DNA of 64,000 bases from Paraburkholderia mimosarum LMG 23256 = NBRC 106338 (GTDB lineage: Bacteria; Pseudomonadota; Gammaproteobacteria; Burkholderiales; Burkholderiaceae). Below the pieces are notes generated by a model that saw only the letters and a list, made by a program, of their open reading frames with translations, was not told the DNA's origin and ran no database searches. A program made the translations under genes and the position numbers. Below are positions 49,618 through 60,130 of this stretch, one piece after another. The number at the start of each line of letters is the position of its first letter. Position 1 is the first letter of the stretch. The DNA is taken from contig NZ_BBJJ01000001.1 in the NCBI RefSeq assembly GCF_000739815.1, positions 310,001 through 374,000 on the forward strand. The letters are read 5' to 3'.

Positions 49618-51411
49618 ATGGCGACTACAGTGAGCGATTTCATCGTCGAGCGTCTTTATCAGTGGGGCGTGCGCCGCATGTTCGGCTATCCGGGAGACGG
49701 CATCAACGGCATGTTCGGCGCCCTGCGGCGCAGCGGCGAAAAGATCGCGTTCGTGCAGGCGCGCCACGAGGAAATGGCGGCCTTCATGGCCAGCGCCCAC
49801 GCGAAGTTCACGGGCGAACTGGGTGTGTGCATCGCCACGTCGGGGCCGGGGGCCGCCCATCTGCTCACGGGTCTCTACGACGCGCGGCTCGACCACATGC
49901 CGGTGCTCGCCATCGCCGGGCAGCAGGCGCGCGCGGCGCTGGGCGCGCACTACCAGCAGGAGGTCGATCTCGCCGCGATGTTCAAGGACGTGGCGGGCGC
50001 CTTCGTGCAGCAGGCGAGCGTGCCGGCGCAGGTGCGGCACATGGTGGACCGCGCGGTGCGCATCGCATTGTCGCGGCGTACCGTTACCGCGCTGATCCTG
50101 CCGAACGACCTGCAGGAGCTCGAGTACGAGCCGCCTCCGCGCAAGCATGGCACGGCGCATTCGGGCGTGGGGTATGTGGCTCCCGAGGTCGTGCCGCGCC
50201 ACGAGGATCTCGCGCGCGCGGCGGAGGTGCTCAACGCGGGCCGCCGCGTGGCGATGCTCGTGGGCGCCGGCGCCATGAATGCGACCGATGAAGTCATCGC
50301 CGTGGCCGACCGGCTGGGCGCGGGTGTCGCGAAAGCGCTGCTCGGCAAGGCCGCGGTGCCCGACGATCTGCCATGGGTCACGGGCTCGATAGGTTTGCTC
50401 GGCACGAAGCCGACGGACGAGATGATGTCCGCATGCGACACGCTGCTCATGGTCGGCTCCGGCTTTCCGTACTCGGAATTTCTTCCGAAGGAGGGCGACG
50501 CGCGCGGCGTGCAGATCGACATCGACGCCGGAATGCTCAGCGTGCGCTACCCGATGGAGGTGAGCCTCGTGGGCGACAGCGCGGCCACGTTGCGCGCACT
50601 GCTGCCGCTGCTCGACCAGAAGGATGCGGCCAGCTGGCGCGACCGCATCGTCCACGCGAACGGCCGCTGGCAGCGCGTGCTCGATGAGCGCGCGCGCGCC
50701 GGCACGGGCGGCCGCGTGAATCCGCAGCGCGTGTTCACGGAGCTTTCGCCGCGCCTGCCCGACGACGTGATTCTCACGAGCGATTCGGGTTCCTGTGCAA
50801 ACTGGTACGCGCGCGACCTGAAGATCCGGCGCGGCATGAAGTGCTCGCTCTCGGGCGGTCTCGCCTCGATGGGCGCGGCCGTGCCGTATGCGATCGGCGC
50901 GAAGTTCGCGTATCCGCACCGTCCCGTGATCGCGCTGGTGGGCGACGGCGCGATGCAGATGAACAACATGGCCGAGTTGATCACGGTCGCGAAGTACTGG
51001 AAAACGTGGAGCGATCACCGCTGGATCTGCATGGTGCTCAACAACGAGGATCTGAACCAGGTCACCTGGGAGCAGCGCGTGATGGAAGGCGATCCGAAGT
51101 TCGAGGCGTCGCAGCGCATTCCCGACGTGCCGTATCACCGTTTCGCCGAACTGCTCGGGCTCGCGGGCATCTACGTGGACGACGGCGAACGGCTCGGCGA
51201 TGCGTGGGAGGACGCGCTCGCGGCGTCTCGCCCCGTGGTGCTGGAGGTGAAGACCGATCCGGAGGTGCCGCCGCTGCCGCCACACGTGACGCTCGATCAG
51301 GCGCGCCATTTCGCGCGCACGCTGATGGAGGGGGATCCGGAAGAGGGCGGCGTGATCGCGAATACGGCGCGCCAGGTGATGGCGACCGTATTGCCGGGGA
51401 AGAAGACGTAA
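49618..51411 (+). CDS. Thiamine-diphosphate-dependent enzyme, pyruvate-oxidase/dehydrogenase-like
   Basis: A 597-residue protein with the three-domain arrangement of acetolactate synthase, pyruvate oxidase and PoxB. The N-terminal domain has FGYPGDGINGMFGAL and the catalytic Glu in QARHEEMAAF. The C-terminal domain has the TPP-metal motif GDGAMQMNNMAEL with NNEDLNQV. The middle domain with LVGAGAMNATDEV could bind FAD. It is closest to pyruvate dehydrogenase (quinone)/pyruvate oxidase by pattern, oxidising pyruvate to acetate and CO2. Acetolactate synthase is less likely since no regulatory subunit adjoins. Confidence 0.9.
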   Translation: MATTVSDFIVERLYQWGVRRMFGYPGDGINGMFGALRRSGEKIAFVQARHEEMAAFMASAHAKFTGELGVCIATSGPGAAHLLTGLYDARLDHMPVLAIAGQQARAALGAHYQQEVDLAAMFKDVAGAFVQQASVPAQVRHMVDRAVRIALSRRTVTALILPNDLQELEYEPPPRKHGTAHSGVGYVAPEVVPRHEDLARAAEVLNAGRRVAMLVGAGAMNATDEVIAVADRLGAGVAKALLGKAAVPDDLPWVTGSIGLLGTKPTDEMMSACDTLLMVGSGFPYSEFLPKEGDARGVQIDIDAGMLSVRYPMEVSLVGDSAATLRALLPLLDQKDAASWRDRIVHANGRWQRVLDERARAGTGGRVNPQRVFTELSPRLPDDVILTSDSGSCANWYARDLKIRRGMKCSLSGGLASMGAAVPYAIGAKFAYPHRPVIALVGDGAMQMNNMAELITVAKYWKTWSDHRWICMVLNNEDLNQVTWEQRVMEGDPKFEASQRIPDVPYHRFAELLGLAGIYVDDGERLGDAWEDALAASRPVVLEVKTDPEVPPLPPHVTLDQARHFARTLMEGDPEEGGVIANTARQVMATVLPGKKT

Positions 51412-51440
51412 TCGCTTATGCAACGACAACTGCGGCGCGC

Positions 51441-53102
51441 TCACAACTCCCCGCGCGCCGCGAGCGCCTTGATCCGGTCGGCGGCGCGGCAGGCGATCGC
51501 CTGGATCGTCAGCGAAGGGTTGACGCCGCCCACGGTCGGAAACACGGACCCGTCACAGATCCACAGATTCGGAATGTCCCAGCTACGGCAGTCGGCGTTC
51601 ACGACGCTCGTTTGCGCGTCGAATCCCATGCGCGCGGTGCCGTTCAGATGGCAGGTGTCGTCGTCCTGGGTCCAGATAGCGGTGGCGCCTGCCGCCTCCA
51701 GCGCCCGGCTCATATAGTCGAGCGAGTGGCGCACGAGCCGCTTGTCGTTCTCGCACATCGACCAGGTCACGCGCGCGATGGGCAGGCCGAGGGCGTCCTT
51801 CTCTTCGGCGAGCGTGACGCGGTTGCGCTCCTGCGGCAGCGTCTCGCCAACGATCTTCAGTCCTGCCTGGTGATTGTATTTCGCCATCTCGCGCGCGAGC
51901 GCCTCTCCCCAGAGCCCGCGGCCTGCCTGGATGCCCGCCCACACGACCGGAAGCGGCCCCTGGCTCATGTAGCAATAGCCGCCGAAGAAGTCTTTGCCGC
52001 GATCGGTGTAGTTCCAGTGCTCGGTCAGCGCGAGCGAGGGTGGTCCCTTGTACCAGCGGATCTCCTCTTTCATCGTGCCCCACGCGGCCTGGTTGGCCTG
52101 CACCATCAGATACTTGCCGACGAGGCCCGAGCGGTTGGCGAGCCCATCGGGAAAGCGGCCATTGGCCGACATCAGCAAGAGACGCGGCGTTTCGATCGCG
52201 TAGCCGGCCACGACCACGTTGCGAGCACGCTGAAAATGCCAGTGGCCTTCGCGATGGAAATGCACGCCGGCCGCACGGCCGCACGCGTTGGTTTCGATGC
52301 GTCCCACCATGGCGAGATCGCGAATCTCGGCGCCGGCGCGAACCGCGCGCGGGATCCACGTGACGAGCGCGCTCTGTTTCGCATTGGTCGCGCAGCCGAC
52401 GACGCAGAAGCCGCGATAGACGCACTGGTGCGCGTCGCCGCGCGGAGCGGAGAGCGTGGCGAGCGGCGTGGGCGACCACGCGATGCCCAGCGCCTCGGCG
52501 CCGCGCGCGAGCACGAGCCCGGCCGCGTTGACTTCGTGTGCGCGGTACGGATAGCGGGGCCGCTTCGGTCCCCAGGGGTAGCGCACCGGTCCGGCGATGC
52601 CGAGCACGCGCTCGACCTCGGTGTAGTAGCGCCACATCTCGCGCCAGTCGAGCGGCCAATCCGCGCCATAGCCCAGCAGCGTGCGCGATTTGAACCACTC
52701 GGGCCGAAAGCGCAGCGACACCATGGCGAAGTGCACCATGCTGCCGCCCACCGCCTTGCCGCTGTTGTTGCTGCCGAGCTGCAAGGGGTTGTCGCCGTCG
52801 CAGATGCGCTCGTCGGTCCAGTAGAGCTTGGCCTGATGCGTCTCGTCGGAGGCGAATTCCTCCAGCGGACGCCACCACGCGCCCGCGTCGAACGCGACGA
52901 CGCGAAAGCCGGCCTCGGCAAGGCGGCAGGCGAGCGTCGCGCCGCCCGCGCCGGTGCCCACGATCGCGAAGTCGACCGGGTCGTCTAGCGCGTATTCGCG
53001 CATCGGGACCCAGCCACCGGGCCGGAAGACGTCCGGCGCGCGGCCATGCTTGCCGCGCGGCGAGGCAAAGGCCGATTCCAACGAGGACGCATTAGCGGAC
53101 AT
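51441..53102 (-). CDS. GMC-family FAD dehydrogenase, gluconate/alcohol dehydrogenase large subunit type
   Basis: A 553-residue GMC oxidoreductase. FAD-binding motif VDFAIVGTGAGGATLACRLAE near residue 44-64, NNSGKAVGGSMVHFAM, and C-terminal active-site region with DDDTCHLNGTARMG and VFPTVGGVNPSLTIQAIA. The sequence CVYRGFCVVGCATNAKQSA has a cysteine cluster common in this group. It matches the large subunit of membrane-bound gluconate/sorbitol dehydrogenases, which pass electrons through a small subunit and a tri-haem cytochrome c. The small subunit gene overlaps by 11 bp; the cytochrome is not in this operon. Confidence 0.93.
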   Translation of the reverse strand: MSANASSLESAFASPRGKHGRAPDVFRPGGWVPMREYALDDPVDFAIVGTGAGGATLACRLAEAGFRVVAFDAGAWWRPLEEFASDETHQAKLYWTDERICDGDNPLQLGSNNSGKAVGGSMVHFAMVSLRFRPEWFKSRTLLGYGADWPLDWREMWRYYTEVERVLGIAGPVRYPWGPKRPRYPYRAHEVNAAGLVLARGAEALGIAWSPTPLATLSAPRGDAHQCVYRGFCVVGCATNAKQSALVTWIPRAVRAGAEIRDLAMVGRIETNACGRAAGVHFHREGHWHFQRARNVVVAGYAIETPRLLLMSANGRFPDGLANRSGLVGKYLMVQANQAAWGTMKEEIRWYKGPPSLALTEHWNYTDRGKDFFGGYCYMSQGPLPVVWAGIQAGRGLWGEALAREMAKYNHQAGLKIVGETLPQERNRVTLAEEKDALGLPIARVTWSMCENDKRLVRHSLDYMSRALEAAGATAIWTQDDDTCHLNGTARMGFDAQTSVVNADCRSWDIPNLWICDGSVFPTVGGVNPSLTIQAIACRAADRIKALAARGEL

Positions 53103-53784
53103 GGTCGTTCCCGCGCCGCGCCGCTGCTTGCGCGGCGTCGCTCTCGTCGATCGCTTCGATGCCTTCCCATGGATCGCGCCGGTCGGCGACGAGACGCACG
53201 TAGCCGCGCGGATTCGCCGGCCCGCCGAAGCCTATCGCGCTCCAGGCGGCGGGATGCGAGTAAAAGGCCGCGCAGATGTCGTGGAGCGCGCGCTTGGCGA
53301 AGAACACATCGCAGGGCATACCTTGCCATGCGCGCGAATGCAGTTCGCCGCGCTGCATCCGTTCGATGAGCGCATGCCGGCGGGCGGCGTCGAGGTCCGC
53401 GAACGGTGCGTGCGCTTCGCGCTGGCTTTCGACGTCGAGCGCAGCAAGGCCGATCGACCACGCTTCGCGCAGCGGGGGCAGGCGGCTGTCGCGATAGCCG
53501 TCGCCGCGATTGTCGAAGAGCTTGCCGTCGACGAGCGCGGCAACGCTCACCCGTGCGGGGCCGTGCGCGTCCTGCGCGGCGGGCGTGCCGTGCTGCGGCT
53601 GCGCGATCACGCACTCACAGAGCGCCACGAGCGTGCGCCATTGCGCGGGGCCGAGAAAGCGCGCGGCGTTGGGTGTCGACATGCGCGCATCGATGACACG
53701 GCGCGTGGCGTCGTCCCACGACGGCGTATCGCGTTTGGCGAGCACATCGTAGCCGGGGTACGGGGGGTAGTCGTGCGCGTTCAC
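53092..53784 (-). CDS. Gluconate 2-dehydrogenase subunit 3-family protein
   Basis: A 230-residue small subunit of GMC-type membrane dehydrogenases. Indicators are AQWRTLVALCECVIA near residue 48, PLREAWSIGLAAL, RALHDICAAFYSHPAAWSAIGFGG and a basic-free C-terminus. GTG start overlapping the previous stop (GTGA). No Tat motif visible; the large partner lacks one too, although the family is usually exported, so localisation is unsure. It forms one operon with the GMC subunit downstream and membrane protein upstream. Confidence 0.9.
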   Translation of the reverse strand: MNAHDYPPYPGYDVLAKRDTPSWDDATRRVIDARMSTPNAARFLGPAQWRTLVALCECVIAQPQHGTPAAQDAHGPARVSVAALVDGKLFDNRGDGYRDSRLPPLREAWSIGLAALDVESQREAHAPFADLDAARRHALIERMQRGELHSRAWQGMPCDVFFAKRALHDICAAFYSHPAAWSAIGFGGPANPRGYVRLVADRRDPWEGIEAIDESDAAQAAARRGNDHVR

Positions 53785-54713
53785 ACTTCGGTCTCCCTCA
53801 TGCGCAGCGCGGCGAGCCCCGCGATCGACAGCGCGCTGAATGCGGGCGGCGCGGGCAGCGGGGGACCGGCGAGCAGATTCTGCGACCAGTTGCGCCATCC
53901 GCCTTGCGAGCGCGCGATGCCGTTCGCGTGAAAGCCTGCGCCTGCAAAGCCGAGCAGCGTGGTGAGACGCAGCCACAGCCGCGCGAACGGGCTCACGCGC
54001 CGTGCCTGCCCGCGCGCGGCGAGCGCGGTGTGCATCAGCAGGGCCGCGCCGATGGGCGCCACCGTGACCGGCGCATACATCGCCGGATGCTGATACGCGC
54101 CGCGAAAATGCAGCAGCGCGGCTTCGGCAGCAGTGCCGATCAGTCCCGCGCCGGCCACGAGGGCGAGCGCCTTGCCGGCGGGCATGCCGAAGAGTCGCGG
54201 ATCGTTCGCGGGCTCGTCGCGCAGATTTTCGGCGATAGCGCCTAGCACGCCGGAAAGCAGCAGCGCGAAGGGCGCCCCGACGGGCGCGCCATAAAAGAGG
54301 TTGTGCCAGCTCAGCCCGCCCGGCCGCTTGGTGACGTTGTAGACGTGAAACGCCGTGCCGGCCACGCCCGTTGCGGCCGCGCCCCACTGGATGCCATGGC
54401 GCAGCACCTGCGATGCGCCGCTGCGGTCCGCGCCGCCGTGCAGGCTTGCGCCGAGCGCCGCGAGCGCGCTCGCGAGCGGCAGGTACATCACCCGGTTCTC
54501 GAACGAGCCGCGATAGTGCTCCATCGCGCTGTCGGTGAGCGAGGAGAGCGCGAGGAGCGCCGCGCCGTGGTTGAACGTGCGCGCGGCGGCAATGTGCTTG
54601 TCCGTATCCGGCGCCTGCTTTGCCTCACGCAAGTTGCGTGTCGCGAATGCCGCGAGCGCGGCGCCCGCGGCCACGCTGGCAAGACCGGCCGCGATCCGGG
54701 TGGCCTGCGTCAT
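53781..54713 (-). CDS. Membrane protein with internal duplication
   Basis: A 310-residue protein with about eight hydrophobic segments. The two halves look alike: MEHYRGSFENRVMYLPLASAL in the first half matches LLHFRGAYQHPAMYAPVTVAP in the second, and FHVYNVTKRPGGLSWHNLFYGAP matches FHANGIARSQGGWRNWSQNLLAGPP. It seems to be an ancient duplication of a four-helix unit. The ATG is one of the early codons (MTQATR). First gene of the GMC operon, so it may anchor the dehydrogenase or take electrons, but no haem or quinone motif is evident. Confidence 0.8.
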   Translation of the reverse strand: MTQATRIAAGLASVAAGAALAAFATRNLREAKQAPDTDKHIAAARTFNHGAALLALSSLTDSAMEHYRGSFENRVMYLPLASALAALGASLHGGADRSGASQVLRHGIQWGAAATGVAGTAFHVYNVTKRPGGLSWHNLFYGAPVGAPFALLLSGVLGAIAENLRDEPANDPRLFGMPAGKALALVAGAGLIGTAAEAALLHFRGAYQHPAMYAPVTVAPIGAALLMHTALAARGQARRVSPFARLWLRLTTLLGFAGAGFHANGIARSQGGWRNWSQNLLAGPPLPAPPAFSALSIAGLAALRMRETEV

Positions 54714-54751
54714 AGCCAGACTGCTCCGGCGTGCTGATTGACAGTCATCGT

Positions 54752-55846
54752 TCAGGAAACCTCGTAACGTTTCGCATCCGCGTGGCGCAGTGCAAGCCCG
54801 CAACCGGGCCGCGAGAGATCGGGAGCGATCGCGCCGTCCTTGACTTGCGGCGCGCCATCGAACAGCATGGCCTCGATGCGTGCGTGGTCGTGGAACCACT
54901 CGATGTGCAGCAGCCGCCGTGCCGCGCACGCGGCATGCAGATGCAGCGCCGGTGCGCAGTGCGCCGAGAGCGGCGTATGCCAGGCGTCGCACAGCGCGTC
55001 GGCCGCGAGGAAACCGCTGATGCCGCCGCAACGCGTGGCGTCTGCCTGAAGCACATCGACGGCGTGCGCTTCGAGCAGCGCGCGGTTGTCGTCGGCGGTC
55101 CACGCGTATTCGCCGGCGGCGAGCGCCATGCCGTCGGGCAAGCGTGCGCGCAGCGCGGCGAGTCCGCGCCGGTCGTCGGAGGAGAGCGGCTCTTCGAACC
55201 ACTCCACTCCCTGGCGCGCGAAGGAAGCGGCGAGACGCCCGGCCTGCGTCGCGTCGTAGGCGCCGTTGGCATCGACGAACAGGCCCGCCTCGCCGATGGC
55301 TTGCCGCGCGGCTTCCACGCGCGCGGGATCGTCGCGCGGCGAGGTACCGACCTTCATCTTGACCCAGGCGCAGCCGTCTTCCTCGACCCAGCCGCCCAGT
55401 TGCTGGGTGAGCCTCGCGAGGTCGTAGTTCGTGAACCCGCCGCTGCCGTAGACGTGCACGCGATCGCGCTGCTTGCCCAGCAGCGTGGCGAGCGGCAGGT
55501 CGAGCGCCTTCGCCTTGAGATCCCACAGCGCGCCATCGACTGCGGATATCGCGCATGCCGCGATGCCCGGCCGCCCGATATTGCGCACGGCGCGCTGCAT
55601 GGCGAGCCCGATGCGGCCGATGTCGAAGATGTCGTGACGGCGCACTTCGTCGGCGAGCACGGACGCGATCAGCGAGCGCGCGCTCGCATGCGCGTAGGTG
55701 TAGCCCATGCCCGTTTTGCCGAGCGCGTCGATTTCGACGACGACGAGCGTGGTGGCGTCCCAGGCAATGGTCCCATCGGACTCGGGGCCATCGGTCGGAA
55801 TCTTGAAGGCGCGTGCTTCGAGGCGCGTGACGGGAGACGGTTTCAT
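54752..55846 (-). CDS. Enolase-superfamily enzyme (mandelate racemase/muconate lactonising type)
   Basis: A 364-residue enzyme. The capping domain (residues 1-125) precedes the barrel with K-x-K in WVKMKVG, metal ligands in DANGAYD, FEEPL and the following strand, and the His near the end (SAHCAPALHLHAAC). It performs proton abstraction next to a carboxylate, so a sugar-acid dehydratase or racemase is plausible. GGGAG precedes the ATG. It lies 19 bp downstream of the molybdenum-subunit gene, so it is probably the last gene of that operon, suggesting work on the same carboxylate or aldehyde pathway. Confidence 0.9.
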   Translation of the reverse strand: MKPSPVTRLEARAFKIPTDGPESDGTIAWDATTLVVVEIDALGKTGMGYTYAHASARSLIASVLADEVRRHDIFDIGRIGLAMQRAVRNIGRPGIAACAISAVDGALWDLKAKALDLPLATLLGKQRDRVHVYGSGGFTNYDLARLTQQLGGWVEEDGCAWVKMKVGTSPRDDPARVEAARQAIGEAGLFVDANGAYDATQAGRLAASFARQGVEWFEEPLSSDDRRGLAALRARLPDGMALAAGEYAWTADDNRALLEAHAVDVLQADATRCGGISGFLAADALCDAWHTPLSAHCAPALHLHAACAARRLLHIEWFHDHARIEAMLFDGAPQVKDGAIAPDLSRPGCGLALRHADAKRYEVS

Positions 55847-55865
55847 GTTGACGTGCTCCCTCGAA

Positions 55866-58120
55866 TCACAGCAGCTTTTCGAGCGTGACCGGCAGGTCGC
55901 GCACGCGTTTGCCCGTTGCGTGGTAGATCGCGTTCCCGATCGCCGCGGCCACGCCCACCACGCCGATCTCGCCCACGCCCTTCGCGCCGAGCGGGTTGAC
56001 CACGTCGTCGTGCTCGTCGACGAACAGCACGTCGATCGCATCGACATCGCGGTTCACGGGCATGTAGTAGTCGGCCAGGTTGTGGTTCATCACGCGCCCG
56101 AGCGAGTGATCGAATTGCGCCTGCTCGTGCAGCGCCATGCCGATGCCCCAGACCACGCCGCCCGCGATCTGGTTGGCGGCCGTTTTCGGATTGATGATGC
56201 GGCCCGCCGCAATCGCGCTCACCACGCGCGCCACACGGATCTGGCCGAGCGATTCGTCAACCCGCACCTCGGCGAACACCGCCGAATGCGTGGCCGACGT
56301 GTAGTCCTTTTGCCGCTCATCTGGCTCGAGCGTGAGCTGTTCTTCGAGCGACTTCATGCCCGCGTGCGCGAGCAGGTCGGCGAGGGCCACGCGCGGCGCG
56401 CCCTCGTGCGCGCCGAGGCGCACCTCGCCGTCCCGGATGTCGAGCTGCTCGCCGAGCGCGGCGGGGTCGAGATTGGCGAAGGCCACGCCGCCGTGCGTGA
56501 GCAACAGTTGCGCGAGCCGCGAGCGCAGCCGCATGCACGCGACCCATGCGGCGCTGCCGACCGACGAAACGGTCCACGACCCGCCCTCGATGGGCGCGCG
56601 CGGCAAGGACGTATCGCCGAGCGTGAACTCGACGTCCTCGATCGGCAGATGCAGCGCATCGGCGGCGATCTGCGAGATCGCGGTGTAGGTGCCCGTGCCG
56701 ATGTCGGCCGTGGCGCTCGCGAGCGCGAGGCGGCCATCGGCCCCGAGCACGGCGCGCACACTGGCTTCGGTCTGCATGGCGTCCCAGACGCCGGTTGCCA
56801 TGCCGTAGCCCACGAGCTCGTGGCCCTCGCGCATGCTTCGCGGCAGTGGGGCGCGCCCGCCCCAGCCGAAGCGCTCCGCGCCCTGCGCGTAACATTCCAG
56901 CAGCGCCTTGCTCGACCAGGGGCGGCGCTTGTTGGCGTCTTCGTCCGAGAAGTTGCGCAGGCGCAGTTCGAGCGGGTCCATCTCCAGCGCGACGGCCAGC
57001 TCGTCCATCGCGCATTCGAGCGCGAAGATGCCTTGCGTCGCACCGGGTGCGCGCATGTCCGAGGGCGTGGGGACGTCGAGCCGCCCGAGCATGTAGCCAA
57101 GCTGAACGTGATTCGCCTGATAGAGCTGGCCGGCCCAGTTCACGACCACGTCGGTATAGTCCTCGAAGCGCGAAGTTTCGCTTACGGCTTCGTGGACGAT
57201 CGCATCGAGACGGCCGTCACGCTGCGCACCGAGCGCCACGCGCTGGATCGTCCCGGGCCGGTGATAGTGCGTGAACATCTGCGCGCGCGTGAGCGCCACG
57301 CGAACGGGACGGCGCAGCGCGCGCGCCGCCATCATCGCGAGCGGTAAATCGTATACCGGGCGAAGCCCCGAGCCGAACGCGCCGCCGACGAACGGCGAGA
57401 CCACCCGCACGCGTTCGCTGGGCAAGCCGAAGACCTGCGTCAGATAGCGCTGCGTATTCAGGACACCCTGGGTTTTTTCGTAGACGGTAAAGCGGCCATC
57501 CGCGGAAGGCACGATCGTGCAGCCGTGCATCTCCATCGGCTGATGAAACTCCACCGGCGTCATGTAGAAAGCGTCCGTGCGCACGGGGGCGCGCGCATGG
57601 GCCTTCCATGCCTCGCCGCGCGGCGCTGGCGGCGGCTCGAAGCCGCCTTTCTCGTTCGACGGCGTGACGGCGTCTTCGAGCGCGTGCGTGAGTTCGGTCC
57701 GGTGCGCGTCGCGGCGATAGTGCACGTGCACGAGCGTCGCCGCGTGGTGCGCCAGTTCGAGCGACTCCGCGAGCACGAGCGCGACCGGTTGGCCCGCGAA
57801 GAGAATGTGCGCGTCGGCGAGCGGGCGAAACGGCGCGCCGCCCGGCGCGATTTGATCCTTCCAGGCCTTGGGATCCTCGGCGCAAGCGGGGCGGTTCTCG
57901 TGCGTCAGCACGTGCACCACACCGGGCAGCGCGAGCGCGGCGCTCGCGTCGATGGCGACGATTTCGCCGCGTGCAATCGTCGCGTTGACGATGGCCCCGT
58001 AGACGAGGCCCGGTGCCGCGAATTCGGCGGCATAGCGCGCGGCGCCGGTCACCTTGCTGCGGCCATCCACGCGCGACAGCGGTGCGCCGATCCGCGCGCC
58101 GTGCGATCGAACTGGCGTGT

Positions 58121-58124
<4 letters not shown>
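55866..58124 (-). CDS. Molybdenum hydroxylase large subunit (PaoC/XdhA-type)
   Basis: A 752-residue member of the xanthine dehydrogenase family, molybdopterin-cytosine-dinucleotide-binding subunit. The N-terminal hammerhead domain has GRSKVTGAARYAAEF. The molybdenum-binding region includes GGAFGSGLRPVYDL, DMRAPGATQGIFALE and near the end the catalytic Glu in GAKGVGEIGVVG. It is closest to aldehyde oxidoreductase PaoC. It oxidises aldehydes or N-heterocycles by hydroxylation. It overlaps the FAD subunit by 4 bp. Confidence 0.94.
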
Positions 58125-59145
<1,021 letters not shown>

Positions 59146-59149
<4 letters not shown>

Positions 59150-59727
59150 CGCGTGTGCTCCCGCGCGGCGTTAGTTGGCTGCCCGTTCGCCGCGCTGTCC
59201 GGTTGGCTGCAGGCCTGCTCGCGTCGGACGGCGTCGACGGCATTGGCGATGTTCACGTACGCGCCGCAGCGGCATAGATTGCCGCTCATCTGCTCGCGCA
59301 CATCGTCGCGGCAGTGCGCGTGGCCCTCGGCGAGCAGGCCGAGCGCCGAGCAGATCTGGCCGGGCGTGCAATAGCCGCACTGGAGCGCGTCGTGATCGAC
59401 GAAAGCCTGCTGCATGGGGTGAAGCTCGCCGTCCCGGGCGAGGCCCTCCACCGTGGTGATCTCCGCGCCGTCGAGCGCGACGGCCAGCGCGAGACAGGCG
59501 TTGATGCGCGTGCCGTTCACGAGCACCGTGCACGCGCCGCACTGGCCATGGTCGCAGCCCTTTTTCGTGCCCGTGAGCTGCAAGTGTTCGCGCAGCAGAT
59601 CGAGCAGGCTGGTCCAGGGCTCGAGGCGCAGCGCGTGGCGCGCGCCGTTGATCGTCAGTTCGAGGGGCACGATCCCGGCGAGCGCGGCGGCCGTATCGGG
59701 GGGTTCCGTTCGTGTGACGGTATGCAT
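59146..59727 (-). CDS. Molybdenum hydroxylase 2Fe-2S subunit (PaoA-type), no Tat signal
   Basis: A 193-residue subunit with two [2Fe-2S] clusters: plant-ferredoxin motif GCDHGQCGACTVLVNG with the last Cys near NACLALA, and helical cluster CGYCTPGQICS plus NLCRCGAY. E. coli PaoA begins with a twin-arginine signal, but here the N-terminus (MHTVTRTEPPDTAAAL) has none, so the complex is likely cytoplasmic or exported otherwise. First gene of the operon; a PaoD/XdhC-type chaperone is absent. Stop overlaps the FAD subunit (ATGA). Confidence 0.94.
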
Positions 59728-60130
59728 GACGGCCTCTATCGGGAAGATAACGCTGACGGCTGCGCTGCCCCGGACGAGCGGACCGGGGCTTCACGGGCGG
59801 GTGCGCAACTGCCTTGCCCGCGGCGCGCGGACGCGCGGATCGGCAAGCGGCGCCGGCGCAATGCAAGGCTGCGACCAGGCCGCCGCCGGGCGAGGACGCA
59901 CCTGCGGGATGGCGCACCTGCGTGCCCATGGCGACGGCGCGCATACGTGCGTTTGCTCGTGCTATTTCAACGCTTACCTGCACGCTTTTACAACGCTCCC
60001 CGCTGGGGATTGCGTTGCGAGCAAACGGCGGCGCGCCGCATAGAGCCCCTGTGCGTTGCTCACGATGACGCGCCCTGGGAGCGAGCGTCGATCATGCGCG
60101 ATTCAAGCGGCTGTGCACGCGACGGCCCAC
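59728..60130. other. Intergenic region with no identified gene
   Basis: A 403-base spacer upstream of the molybdenum-hydroxylase operon and downstream of the histone-like gene. It probably contains the operon promoter near the 59728 end, but I saw no clear -35/-10 pair, palindrome or tRNA. Open frames here have the Ala/Arg-biased look of shadow frames. Confidence 0.6.

Noticed and set aside
49618..51411. Acetolactate synthase
   Set aside because: No ilvH-type regulatory gene adjoins and motif pattern fits pyruvate oxidase/PoxB better; not fully excluded.
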